From positions 37,669 through 67,450 of the forward strand of contig DPCJ01000029.1 of the NCBI GenBank assembly GCA_003516705.1: 29,782 nt of DNA, given 5' to 3'. This document shows, piece by piece, positions 6,478 through 15,963 of the stretch. Numbering within the stretch: position 1 is the first letter of the stretch; the number at the start of each line of letters is the position of its first letter. A program made the position numbers and the translations under genes. Under the pieces are notes generated by a model. The model was not told the DNA's origin. It worked only from the letters and a program-made list of their open reading frames with translations, and made no database searches. This DNA is from Prolixibacteraceae bacterium (GTDB lineage: Bacteria; Bacteroidota; Bacteroidia; Bacteroidales; Prolixibacteraceae).

Positions 6478-7188
6478 TTAAATCAAGCCATCTAATGTGG
6501 CATACACTTTTTGTTTGGAATCCAATTCGTGTTCACCAGATGAAATTGCACTTTGAATTAGTTTCTCACGGTGCTGCAGTCGGTCTGATATATTTAATGT
6601 TATACTAAGCAGAGCAATATGAAACTGAAATGAAAAATTTGAAGCAATAAATTGTTTAATCGTATTATCAATATCAACAAATAGCTTTAGTTTTATATAA
6701 TTAAGAATCCAACGATATAATTCTTTCATTCCTTCCATTTCTCCTTTCGAATTATCTAATCTCTTTATCGAGAACAAAAATTCATGAATTTTTTTTGTTC
6801 GATCTAAATCAATTAACTCGATGTCAAGTTCAGTATCATTATTTTCAGAATTATCGGCGAGACTAATTTCCCCAAAAGAATTATTAAAGTACTGATAATC
6901 TGTCTTAAAGATTCCTTCTTTACTGTAAAATCTATGATTCTCTTGTTTATCCTTTAAATTAAAGTGCAAATATTTTGTAGAACTAACGTGAAAGATAGTA
7001 TTACTGTTTTGATTGATAATCCACGTTTTTTGCAGATTTCCAAATTTTTGGATTTTATCAGGTAATATAAATGTTAAGTTGCTTCTCGATTCTTTTGTGT
7101 TCAGTTCAAGAGCAAAATAATCTCTGACACTAATCTCTGAAGTATTGGTATTCTGATTTTCCAATATTTGAACGATTTCTTCTGACAT
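6478..7188 (-). CDS. Unknown protein, middle gene of the three-gene cassette
   Basis: 236 residues, not recognised. The N-terminal half looks beta-rich (VRDYFALEL, LTFILPDKI, TWIINQNSNTIFHVSSTKYL). The middle is acidic and Asn-rich (about 110-125). The C-terminal half is helical, with YRWILNYIKLKLFVDIDNTI and FQFHIALLSITLNI. No catalytic motif is visible. The start at 7188 lies 10 nt after the stop of the upstream gene, and the stop is 4 nt before the next gene, so the three form an operon. It could be a structural or adaptor partner of its neighbours; no function can be read from the sequence. Confidence 0.6.
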   Translation of the reverse strand: MSEEIVQILENQNTNTSEISVRDYFALELNTKESRSNLTFILPDKIQKFGNLQKTWIINQNSNTIFHVSSTKYLHFNLKDKQENHRFYSKEGIFKTDYQYFNNSFGEISLADNSENNDTELDIELIDLDRTKKIHEFLFSIKRLDNSKGEMEGMKELYRWILNYIKLKLFVDIDNTIKQFIASNFSFQFHIALLSITLNISDRLQHREKLIQSAISSGEHELDSKQKVYATLDGLI

Positions 7189-7198
7189 GACTCAATTC

Positions 7199-7819
7199 TT
7201 ACGCATTCATAATTTTATCACAGTAAGAGTGGAATTTATCAAAATCCATTACAGATTTTTTGATGTCGTCTAATGCTTTTATTCCTAATAACTCTGTATG
7301 AAAATTAAAGCTAAAATGAAGCAGATCATCCTTGTTTCCATCAGGTTTTATGCCGGTTGTGGGTTTAACTGTTAAATTAATGATTGAATTTCTATATTTT
7401 TTAGTTAAAAATCCCCCAAATTTCGAACTTTCTGTATTAAATTCCCTGAATATGGGGCTTTCACTTTTAAAGAAGAGTTCCTTGCTCAACTCTTTTTCAT
7501 CCTTCACCACATAATCAAAATTAATTCCAATAGCTCTGTAATTCACAACAGAAAATTTTTTTGAGAATCCGAGTACAAACCTTTTACCTGCATTCTCATC
7601 TTTAATAAAATTATATTGGAAATGATCAGGCAAACATAGTAATACAAATTGATCAGTGAAAATCTGCACAAACTGTGGAGTGGTTATTGAGTTGGATTTA
7701 ATTTGCAGATCATCCCCAATTAATTTGGAACTCTTCAAAAAGAACTCATTTACAATACCCGGATTGAATCCGTCGCCAATAATTTTAATATTTCTTCCTA
7801 TTAACTCAGAATTTTTCAT
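7199..7819 (-). CDS. Unknown protein, first gene of the three-gene cassette
   Basis: 206 residues, not recognised. Predicted alternating strands: IKIIGDGFNPGIVNEFF, FVQIFTDQFVLLCLPDHF, YRAIGINFDYVV and DLLHFSFNFHTELLG, with a short C-terminal helix (FDKFHSYCDKIM). The order of an edge segment, a long strand and a YRAIGINF strand makes an antiparallel sheet likely; I cannot name a family. It starts 138 nt after the hsdR stop on the same strand. It may be read through from the defence operon or have its own promoter in the very AT-rich gap (TATCTTTA on the minus strand is one base from the -7 consensus). It heads the 7199-6478-5787 cassette. Confidence 0.6.
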   Translation of the reverse strand: MKNSELIGRNIKIIGDGFNPGIVNEFFLKSSKLIGDDLQIKSNSITTPQFVQIFTDQFVLLCLPDHFQYNFIKDENAGKRFVLGFSKKFSVVNYRAIGINFDYVVKDEKELSKELFFKSESPIFREFNTESSKFGGFLTKKYRNSIINLTVKPTTGIKPDGNKDDLLHFSFNFHTELLGIKALDDIKKSVMDFDKFHSYCDKIMNA

Positions 7820-7957
7820 ACATAATGTTTATCAGCATATCATTTAACCACTAAGGCTATTTTTGATAATTTGGGCGTATTATTATATAATAATATTCAA
7901 CCAATAGCTTCAGTAAAGATACAATTTTGTTGAATATAAAAAATAAACGCATATTTC

Positions 7958-10900
7958 TTAATACTCCCCATAAATACTTACTCCACCACCATAATACTGA
8001 TGTTTCAGGTGTTCAAATACAAGGTTGGTTTTTAAATCAACATCATCTGATTGGTATGTTGGGTAAGGCAGCGATTCAAATAAAGTTTTGCTCACAACAT
8101 TGAACACTGCTGCTGCTGTAGTTGATTTTTCCGACCACTGCTCGACCTGTAATTTATCTTTCTTGAGCTCTTCCAGAAGTTCAATCGCAATCTCTTTTAT
8201 TTTCTTCTTATCTGATGTTGATAGTTCCGGTTTGCGCAGAATATCAAAAATGGCTTTCTGCTCATCGGTTAATCCTTCACGCCGGGTTTCAACTTCCTCT
8301 GCCGTATATGAATTTACCAATTCAATAAGCCTTCTGAATGTTTCCTCAATTACATGCTTGTCTTTCCCATGATTATAGTCATCAATGATTTCCTGATATT
8401 TGGTGTAATAATCCACTTTTAATGGATTCCTTTCCACCATCCTTTTGAGTTGCTGCTCAATCTTATCTTTTAATGACTGAACGGCTGCATTTTTGTTGGG
8501 AGTTTTCAGAAAGTATTTTTCCAATATCTCAAAATTCAAACCACTGAGGTCAATGATTTTTTCTTGCTGTAACCCCGGTTCATGAACTAAATTGTCGATG
8601 CTATTATCAACCACATCCTGTATCTTTTTCATTATTTCCGATACATCTGCACTCTCAACATTATCTTCAATTGCCCTGTAAATAGCTTCAATCGCATTTT
8701 TTTCCGGAGTATATTCATTCAGTACTTTATCGGGTTGTAAGGCTTTGAATTTTTTGAAAACCTCTCTTGCTAATATCTGAAATTTACGTTTGGTTTCGTC
8801 GTTGGTATAAACTGCGTTTATTCCTTTATGCAACGCTGATAATTTATCCAACCCCTCCGAGTTAATAAGTTCGTGTAAATCAAAACTTACCTCATCCTGT
8901 AAGAAAGTTTCTGTTGCCGTAAGTGCTTCTTCCAGTTCAGTTATTAATTCATCTTTTGGCTTTACAGGCGGTTCTGGTTTTTCCCCTCCACCGCCAGATT
9001 CTCCACCCGCGCCATAAATTGCCAAAGCATCAAGCAATGCAGTGTATGTTTCAATATAGTCAACTATTAAACCATTGTTTTTGCCCTCACTAATCCTGTT
9101 GGCACGGGCAATTGTCTGCATTAAAGTATGTGATTTTAAAGGCTTATCTAAATAAAGTGTTGAAAGTGTCGGCACATCGAATCCTGTTATCCACATGGCA
9201 CAAACAATTACAAAACGGAAAGGGTCATTTTCATCTTTGAACCTTGTTTCCAAATCCTGATTGTTCATCTTTTCCCTGTGCGGTTCAATGTCTAAATCCC
9301 AATTCCTGAATTTTTGGATTTCATTCTGTTCCGAGCTAACTACAACACAAATTTCGGTGTTTTTTATCCATTGCAATTCCCTGCTTTTTTCAAGTAACTC
9401 CTGATCGCCGTATTTACCTTTGGCAACTTCTTTTTCCATTTTGTCAACATACTGTTTCCAATGATGGACAATTAGGTCATACATCCGAACAGCAGTCAGC
9501 TTATCCAGTGCAACAAACATTCCTTTCCCTTTATAACCACGATTACAGAAATGCCAGACTACATCAGTTGCAATTGCATTCAGTCTTTTCTTTGCGGTAA
9601 GTATTGGATATTCCCTTGCAAAAAGTTGTTCAATCCTGCTACGTTGGTCACTATCCAAATCCTCTGTTTCTGAATCGATAACTGCTCTGATTTGGTCGTT
9701 TATAACCGGATTTTTTAATCCTAAGTAATCCCCTCTGTTTTCGTAGTAGAGTGGTACAGTTGCGCCATCATCGACACTGCGTTTAAAATCATACCTGGAG
9801 ACATAATCTCCAAATATCCTCCGCGTTAATTCATCATCTTTAAAAAGCGGTGTGCCTGTAAAACCAATAAACGATGCATTTGGCAAGGCATTTCGTAAAT
9901 TCATTGCCAGTTGCCCACCTTGTGTACGGTGTGCTTCATCGGAAATTACAATGATGTTGTCACGTTGTGTAATTTCATCATCGAAATTGAATTTATGTAT
10001 CAATGAAAACAGATAACGATGTTCTGAACTTAGCAGTTGTTTTAAGTGCTTCCCGCTATTCGCTTTAAGTGAATCTCTTGCACCTGACTTTATTTGAGGA
10101 ACTGCACCAACACCGCTGAATGTGCCATAAATCTGAGTATCCAGTTCATTGCGATCGGTGACCACTAAAAAAGTGTAACTACCCCTAAATTTACGATGTA
10201 TTTTCTGGCACAAAAAAACCATGCTGTATGACTTTCCGCTTCCTTGTGTGTGCCAGAATACACCCAGTTTTTGCTTTTCTTCCAAGCTGATTTTACCCAG
10301 CTTAAAAAGTTTATTTTTTAGTTGAATATTGGCTATTGCTTTGTTAACGCCTATAAACTGATGGTTCCGGGCAATGAGTTTTATAACCTTTCCTAATGAG
10401 TTGTCAAACAAAATAAAGTTCTCAAATAGGTCTAAAAACCTCTGTTTCTCGCATACTCCAACAATAATCCGGTCTAAATCAACTTTTCCTTCCTCTTCTT
10501 CTGTAATTCGTTTCCATTCATGAAAATGCTGGTATTTTCCGGTAATGCTTCCTATCCTGCTTTCAATACCATTGCTTAAAACCACAAATGCGTTGTAATA
10601 AAACAGTTTTGGAATTACATCCTTATAATCTGTGAAATTCTCATTGTAAGCATTTTCCAATTTTCGGTGGGCGGCTTTCAGTTCAATAAACAAAAGAGGA
10701 ATTCCATTTACAAAACCGATAATGTCAGGTCTGCGCTCGCGGTTGCTTTTGCCCTGAATCCAAAGTTGCCTGACTGCTAAAAAGTTATTATTGTCAGCAT
10801 CCTGAAAATCGAAAACTTTCAGCGTTTTATTTTTGACCTGTTCTCCTTTATCATTGATGAAATCAACCGGAATACCTTCCCTTAACAATTTATATTTTTC

Positions 10901-11179
10901 AAAATTAACCTCATCCAATGACTTGGTTATCGATTCTGAGATAAGCTTTTCATAGGCTTGCTGATATGCCTGTTTTGGTAAATCAGGATTAAACAATTTC
11001 AACTTTTCAAAAAAGATACGTTTTAAAATAACTTCCTTTTTATTTAACCTGCCCAACGTGCTGCCTTCGCCAAAGGTCTCTTTATTGTAAGCCATTGCAG
11101 TATCCCATCCTAATTGTTTGTAGAACAGGTCAATTGCTGTTTGTTCAATCAAATAATCTTCTGAATATTCCCAGCTCAT
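7958..11179 (-). CDS. hsdR: Type I restriction enzyme, R (motor/nuclease) subunit
   Basis: 1073 residues from the ATG at 11179, the usual size of HsdR. An upstream in-frame TTG (11248) would overlap the protease gene by 59 bp and adds an odd hydrophobic leader, so the ATG starting MSWEYSEDYLIEQTAI is preferred. Nuclease domain: RRPDIIGFVNGIP and IELKAA (about Asp 152, Glu 166, Lys 168), the PD-(D/E)xK motif. Translocase: HTQGSGKS Walker A (about 311-317), VISDEAH (about 414), GFTGTPLF, WITGFDVPTLSTLYLDKP and QTIARANR. The C-terminal part is helical and probably contacts the methylase. With HsdM and HsdS it would translocate and cut unmodified DNA. It is the last gene of the operon, 10 nt after the protease gene. 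Confidence 0.96.
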   Translation of the reverse strand: MSWEYSEDYLIEQTAIDLFYKQLGWDTAMAYNKETFGEGSTLGRLNKKEVILKRIFFEKLKLFNPDLPKQAYQQAYEKLISESITKSLDEVNFEKYKLLREGIPVDFINDKGEQVKNKTLKVFDFQDADNNNFLAVRQLWIQGKSNRERRPDIIGFVNGIPLLFIELKAAHRKLENAYNENFTDYKDVIPKLFYYNAFVVLSNGIESRIGSITGKYQHFHEWKRITEEEEGKVDLDRIIVGVCEKQRFLDLFENFILFDNSLGKVIKLIARNHQFIGVNKAIANIQLKNKLFKLGKISLEEKQKLGVFWHTQGSGKSYSMVFLCQKIHRKFRGSYTFLVVTDRNELDTQIYGTFSGVGAVPQIKSGARDSLKANSGKHLKQLLSSEHRYLFSLIHKFNFDDEITQRDNIIVISDEAHRTQGGQLAMNLRNALPNASFIGFTGTPLFKDDELTRRIFGDYVSRYDFKRSVDDGATVPLYYENRGDYLGLKNPVINDQIRAVIDSETEDLDSDQRSRIEQLFAREYPILTAKKRLNAIATDVVWHFCNRGYKGKGMFVALDKLTAVRMYDLIVHHWKQYVDKMEKEVAKGKYGDQELLEKSRELQWIKNTEICVVVSSEQNEIQKFRNWDLDIEPHREKMNNQDLETRFKDENDPFRFVIVCAMWITGFDVPTLSTLYLDKPLKSHTLMQTIARANRISEGKNNGLIVDYIETYTALLDALAIYGAGGESGGGGEKPEPPVKPKDELITELEEALTATETFLQDEVSFDLHELINSEGLDKLSALHKGINAVYTNDETKRKFQILAREVFKKFKALQPDKVLNEYTPEKNAIEAIYRAIEDNVESADVSEIMKKIQDVVDNSIDNLVHEPGLQQEKIIDLSGLNFEILEKYFLKTPNKNAAVQSLKDKIEQQLKRMVERNPLKVDYYTKYQEIIDDYNHGKDKHVIEETFRRLIELVNSYTAEEVETRREGLTDEQKAIFDILRKPELSTSDKKKIKEIAIELLEELKKDKLQVEQWSEKSTTAAAVFNVVSKTLFESLPYPTYQSDDVDLKTNLVFEHLKHQYYGGGVSIYGEY

Positions 11180-11189
11180 AGTTGAAAAA

Positions 11190-13676
11190 TTAAACCTGAA
11201 TCTCAACAGGTACTGCAACCATATTGCGCACAGTTGTATAGATATCAACTTCCGATTCCGGCGCTTCTAATGAAACAATCAAAGTATATCGTGTTTGTTT
11301 GTTGAAACAACCCAAATAATGGCGTTCGCGCCACCAACCGATAATAGGATAAACTCCAATAATATTGCAGGCTGCAAGATCAGCAGCATTACCTATCCAC
11401 GTATCTGAATGTAATGATCCTTGTTTTCGATTGTTTTTACCAATTATCCACCTCTCACTTCCACTTGTTCCACCAATAATTTCATCTTCATCAGTATTAG
11501 CTGCCTTGTTTAACCTCCTTTTAAAATCATTTTCGGTTTCATTGGTATTGTTCAGGTCGAACCTTAACCCATGTGAGGAATAACGATAACGATCTTTCCA
11601 TCCAATTTCGCCTGGGCCCGGTTCAATAAAGAACGATAGCGTAATTTTTAACTTCACTTGAACTTCGCCAAGATTTCTTAGCTCTTCTAAAGGCCATGGC
11701 AAACGATAAAGGTGCATTTCGTTGGTTTTGTAATTAGCACCTTCTCTTATAAAAGGCTGAATTGAGTTTTGGGCAACTAAAGTCAAACTGTTTGATGCAC
11801 ATTGTAATGCCTTTTTCAAATCAGGAACTCCATAACCAGCGATCCTCAAAATACGCGCAACATCAGTTTTGCTTGATAGATTAATCTCAAACTGTGCTAA
11901 TAATTCATTCGTCCATTCTGCGCTGTGAACCATTAGACCGCGAATTGTTTCGGGCCAAAAATTGGGATAATAAAACTGAATAACAGACGCCATCCATGTT
12001 GCTTTTGCTGTTGCCAGACTTGTACCGTTTAACGTACTGAAATGTTTTCTTAATGGTTGATGAAAGGTCGTTAACTCGGCCAAATCGTCGCTATTTTCAA
12101 TTTCTCCCTTTGGCGATTTTAATAGATTGCCCCCTTCCAAAATTATATCCGGTTTATTGGGCCATTTTTTTAATTCCCATGTCAGCGAAGTAGTGCTGAA
12201 AGGAGAAAGTGTTCCCGGAGAAGCCAGCATTTTATAGCCATCGTAATCAGCTTCTTGTGCAAAACTTTTTCTTGTATATCCCCCCACAGTAAGCGCATTC
12301 CATGCTTGTGCAGGTGATTCAATTGAAATTTTACGATTACTGTCATAATATTTAATCAAATCTTGCGGATTTCTGATATTACCAGCGGAAATTACAAACA
12401 ACCTTCTTTGGTCATCATCTGCTCCTGAAGAAATTGCATCAATAGCAGCTGACCAGGAGGATGGACGCCCTTTATCCGTTTGATAAGGTGATGTTACTGC
12501 CAAACAAATAATCCGTTTTGCTTGCGGGTTTTGAATTTCAGCAAGTGAGATTCCTTGTGAAGTCAAATATCCATATAGGTCTGGATCGTTTTTACCCTCG
12601 TTGGGCAAAATTTTTAAAGATTCAAGGCGACTGATTAATTCAACTAGGGTGCCCGATTCCAATGCTTTCTTCAAATTACCGTAACTGCAAATTCCAGCCA
12701 TTAATGTTCCATGACCCAAAACATCACTCTTATTCCAGTCAGGAACAACAGTATGGCAATCCTCCTCAGAAAGAACCGGACTTAACAGCGGGTGACCATT
12801 ATTTACACCTGTGTCGAGAATTGTAACAAAAACTTTCGAGCCATCAATTACATTCACCCTTGTTAATAGTTCCTCAACCCACTCCGTCTGTTCCGAGTTG
12901 TATTGCGATGTCCAAAATGATTCAGGTTCCTGTGCCCGGCGAATTTCAGCCACATAATCAAAGCTTTCAATTAATTCACCCAGGCGCTGGTGATTTGTTT
13001 GAATAATAGTAACCAATCTTTCAGGAAAGCCTATTTGCTGTCTTTTATAATTGATTCCCAATATCGTGCACACATCAAAAAAACTCTCAATTAAGTTTTC
13101 CACATTTTCAGAATTTTCAATCCGAAGCCAGATTTCGCACCAAACGGGAAAATCTCCGGGCATCAACTCATCTGAATCAACCCAAAAGGAAGTTAAAATC
13201 GCCCTTTGCATTTGTTCAATTCCAGCAGCCAAATCCTGATTTTTGGGAATCCCTTTAGGTGTATCATTCAAGGTATAATCGCGAAATTTCTTCAGAAAAA
13301 CATTTCTTTTTTCAGATGGAATAAAAATGGTGGCATAATTTACCAATTCTCCATCAACTTCTTTTTTCCTGATATTTAATAATCGTATTCCAGATTTTTT
13401 ATCTTCAAGGCTTTGTGTTTTAAGCGGACTGCCCGGTTGTCCTGCAAACTCTACATATACACCGTTTCTACCGGGCACTGAAGCTGCACGTCTGTCATCA
13501 CTTATAACTACCGATTCCTGCCAGATTTGTTCAAATCTGTTTTGCAACCATTCTCCGTGAGGAACACGATTTCTCTCAGGGTAACTTGGGTTAGATCCAC
13601 GGGCTGATTTCGAAGTAAATTGAAGTGATTCAGGGGCGTTTGGTAATAAAATATGAGGTCTGGTAAGGTTGTCCAT
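11190..13676 (-). CDS. ietS: Subtilisin-like (S8) serine protease, IetS-like
   Basis: 828 residues, cytoplasmic (no signal peptide). The complete S8 triad is visible: Asp288 in ILDTGVNNGHP, His322 in GHGTLMAG, Ser553 in NGTSLATAKA, with the oxyanion Asn433 in SAGNIRNP. The first 270 residues look like a large N-terminal domain of unknown role, and the last 230 a beta-rich C-terminal domain. Known context: an AAA ATPase next to a subtilase is the IetAS pair, first described in plasmid maintenance and later listed as an anti-phage system. Its gene follows the ATPase gene by about 20 nt and is followed by hsdR after 10 nt. The protease probably acts as an intracellular effector kept in check by the ATPase (inference). 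Confidence 0.88.
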   Translation of the reverse strand: MDNLTRPHILLPNAPESLQFTSKSARGSNPSYPERNRVPHGEWLQNRFEQIWQESVVISDDRRAASVPGRNGVYVEFAGQPGSPLKTQSLEDKKSGIRLLNIRKKEVDGELVNYATIFIPSEKRNVFLKKFRDYTLNDTPKGIPKNQDLAAGIEQMQRAILTSFWVDSDELMPGDFPVWCEIWLRIENSENVENLIESFFDVCTILGINYKRQQIGFPERLVTIIQTNHQRLGELIESFDYVAEIRRAQEPESFWTSQYNSEQTEWVEELLTRVNVIDGSKVFVTILDTGVNNGHPLLSPVLSEEDCHTVVPDWNKSDVLGHGTLMAGICSYGNLKKALESGTLVELISRLESLKILPNEGKNDPDLYGYLTSQGISLAEIQNPQAKRIICLAVTSPYQTDKGRPSSWSAAIDAISSGADDDQRRLFVISAGNIRNPQDLIKYYDSNRKISIESPAQAWNALTVGGYTRKSFAQEADYDGYKMLASPGTLSPFSTTSLTWELKKWPNKPDIILEGGNLLKSPKGEIENSDDLAELTTFHQPLRKHFSTLNGTSLATAKATWMASVIQFYYPNFWPETIRGLMVHSAEWTNELLAQFEINLSSKTDVARILRIAGYGVPDLKKALQCASNSLTLVAQNSIQPFIREGANYKTNEMHLYRLPWPLEELRNLGEVQVKLKITLSFFIEPGPGEIGWKDRYRYSSHGLRFDLNNTNETENDFKRRLNKAANTDEDEIIGGTSGSERWIIGKNNRKQGSLHSDTWIGNAADLAACNIIGVYPIIGWWRERHYLGCFNKQTRYTLIVSLEAPESEVDIYTTVRNMVAVPVEIQV

Positions 13677-13696
13677 TAGTAAGTTGGTTAGTTTAT

Positions 13697-14650
13697 TTAT
13701 TGTCGGTACACATCTAATCTATCTTTTAACATATTTAAAAGCAATTCCTTACTTGTTTTTGTTTTGCCTTCCAAAATAGCATCCTTTATTGCATCATCGC
13801 AAGCCTGGCAAATATCGGAATGACTCAGGGCACCTATTTCACCAACAATCGATTCTAATTGATATGCCCCTTTAAATGTTCCTAATCGGTTTTTTATCAA
13901 CTGAACAACCTGATCCTTTTCAGGCAGATTGTAATACAAAACATCATCGAACCGACGAAATAAAGCTTTATCTAAAATTCCCGGATTGTTGGTTGCAGCG
14001 ATAATAAAACTTTCTGATTTATCATGTTCAATAAATTGAAGAAAGGCATTTAAAACACGTCTCATTTCGCCAACTTCGTTCTCTCGGCCACGTTCAGCAC
14101 CGATTGCATCGAATTCATCGAAAAGATAAACTCCTTTCTGACGGGCAATAACTTCAAAAATCTGGCGCAATTTGGCTGCGGTTTCGCCCATATATTTTGT
14201 AATTAACTTGTCAACTAAAATGGTATAAAGCGACAAGTGCAGCTCTCCCGCAATTATAGAGGCAGTAAGTGTTTTCCCGGTTCCGGGAGGACCCGAAATC
14301 AAAAGCTTTCTGCGATTCTGTAATCCAAACTGCTGAATTTTTGATTTTTGGCGGTATTCTTTTAATAATCTGGTAATTCGGATTTTAATCAAATCGTTTA
14401 CTATTAATTCAGGCAATTTAGCATCTGGTTCTTTTTGAAGGATTAAATCGCTTAAATCGGGGTGCAATGTAATTACTCGCGTTTTGTTGGATTTGTTTTT
14501 TTCAACAAGTCCTTTTATTTCTTCTGCCAAAGCAGCATGCCCCTGCCTTGCTTCGTGAGCAGCAACCTGCAACGAAATGGTAAGAAAGCGTTCACTATCG
14601 TTATCGAAGTGTGAACGTAAAAGCGATTTTATTTGCTCAGCAGTAGCCAT
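13697..14650 (-). CDS. ietA: AAA+ ATPase, IetA-like
   Basis: 317 residues from the ATG at 14650 (MATAEQIKSLL); an upstream TTG at 14668 gives only six more residues. Single AAA+ module: GPPGTGKT Walker A (about 120-127), YLFDEFDAIGAERG Walker B (about 175), AATNNPGILDKALFRRFDD with sensor 1 and the arginine finger region. The first 90 residues are a helical N-domain, as in ATPases that load or restrain a partner. Placed directly upstream of the S8 protease gene, which is the IetAS arrangement. It probably forms a hexamer that senses a trigger and controls the protease (inference). It is close in type to the spastin/katanin-like bacterial AAA proteins. Confidence 0.9.
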   Translation of the reverse strand: MATAEQIKSLLRSHFDNDSERFLTISLQVAAHEARQGHAALAEEIKGLVEKNKSNKTRVITLHPDLSDLILQKEPDAKLPELIVNDLIKIRITRLLKEYRQKSKIQQFGLQNRRKLLISGPPGTGKTLTASIIAGELHLSLYTILVDKLITKYMGETAAKLRQIFEVIARQKGVYLFDEFDAIGAERGRENEVGEMRRVLNAFLQFIEHDKSESFIIAATNNPGILDKALFRRFDDVLYYNLPEKDQVVQLIKNRLGTFKGAYQLESIVGEIGALSHSDICQACDDAIKDAILEGKTKTSKELLLNMLKDRLDVYRQ

Positions 14651-14765
14651 TTTAAAAAATAATTGCAATCAAAAATATAACAAATTTTTACAAGTCAGAT
14701 GATTAGAAATACCAAACAAAAGATTCTTCTATTTAAAAAATATATACAATTGATTTTTAGCCTTA

Positions 14766-15806
14766 TCAATAATAATAACGTTCCTTTAAATATTCCAACC
14801 ATTCATCAAACTCCCCATTTACCTGATTATCTCTTACAAACTGAACCCATTCCTGATGTGTCCATGTTGTGAACATGGCTTTTCCTTCAAATAATTTTCC
14901 CCAGCCAGTTTGAAAATCATTGATGCCGGTAGTCTTTAAGCAACCACTTAAATCTGTATTTCTTTCATCAAAGGCAACCGTTGAAGCAACTAAGGCATAT
15001 CGTCCACTTTGCGCAATTCCTTCGGCTAATGCTTGCTGTCGGAACAATTGATAACCGGCTGTGGCAGCAGGACACCTTTGCAAAGTTCTTTTTCCAAATT
15101 CCGACAGATTAAGGAGACTCCAATATTTCCGACCCCATGTTGTTTGATGACAGTTGGATTTATGAACGTAGCCTATTGTAGCTTTCATGCATCTGGATGG
15201 ATCAGGATTCCCTTCATGTTCTCCTTTGCTGGTTGTTCGCCTTGCTGAACAGGGATAAAAACTGTGTTCAACAAATTTATTCTCCGTCATCACTAATCCA
15301 AAGCCGGTTTTTGTTTTAACCAAAAATGCAATATCAGGTGAAGTTTGACCTGAACCACGGCTACCATCCATCTCGCCTAATAGCCGCGAAGGATGCAGTT
15401 CGTCTTTTTCTGGAAAAGCAAACTCCAATTGCACATCATTTATTTCAAAAATCTGATCTGATACATTTTCCTGAAGGAATCTCAACATTATTTGGCGAAG
15501 TGACTCGTTTGTGCGGACCATGAAATACAAATTCGAGCATACCACCCACGAACTTAAAAGATTATGTGTTCCGGTATGGGCTTTAACATCATATTCCGGA
15601 TTATCAAGGTATTCGTTTAATTCTTTTCTGATTCCTGAGTAAACAGTTTCAGTCCAATTCCTTCTTGGTAAAATGTAGGAATGATAAACAGGTTCACCCG
15701 TCTTACGATTTTTACTCTGTGTTCCGTGTTCCTTTGTTGAAATATTGGTCTCACGCCAAATTTCCATCTTTTTCTTTTGATCGTTGGCAAAATTAGGTTT
15801 TGTCAT
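14766..15806 (-). CDS. PD-(D/E)xK-like restriction-associated protein
   Basis: 346 residues. A nuclease-like core is visible: SPDIAFLVKTKTGFGLVMTE followed by NKFVEHSFYPC, giving Asp158 and E-x-K (Glu175, Lys177). Four Cys follow (186, 206, 219, 245), the last in CPAATAGYQLFRQQALAEG. A nuclease core with four nearby Cys recalls the Cas4/AddB type, though the spacing here differs, and the GYQL-x-RQQALAEG block recalls the PGN_0703-type restriction-endonuclease family; both are recollections, not tested. The gene lies 157 nt after the upstream nuclease-like gene and 115 nt before the ATPase gene, inside the type I operon. It may be an accessory nuclease or a sensor acting with the IetAS-like pair. 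Confidence 0.65.
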   Translation of the reverse strand: MTKPNFANDQKKKMEIWRETNISTKEHGTQSKNRKTGEPVYHSYILPRRNWTETVYSGIRKELNEYLDNPEYDVKAHTGTHNLLSSWVVCSNLYFMVRTNESLRQIMLRFLQENVSDQIFEINDVQLEFAFPEKDELHPSRLLGEMDGSRGSGQTSPDIAFLVKTKTGFGLVMTENKFVEHSFYPCSARRTTSKGEHEGNPDPSRCMKATIGYVHKSNCHQTTWGRKYWSLLNLSEFGKRTLQRCPAATAGYQLFRQQALAEGIAQSGRYALVASTVAFDERNTDLSGCLKTTGINDFQTGWGKLFEGKAMFTTWTHQEWVQFVRDNQVNGEFDEWLEYLKERYYY

Positions 15807-15963
15807 TTTTGCATTTTTAGACTGAGTTTTTTAAACTTATCTATATATAATACGAATTTCAAATTTTAACTTTTCAAAAGCTCCCCCTTAACTTATCAAA
15901 GTCCAACAATTCAATCTCTCTGCTCATCATGCTCGTAAACAATCCATTCAACTCCTTTTTCGA

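Noticed and set aside
11180..11248. Longer hsdR start
   Set aside because: It needs a TTG and overlaps the protease gene by 59 bp; the ATG at 11179 begins the conserved HsdR N-terminus.
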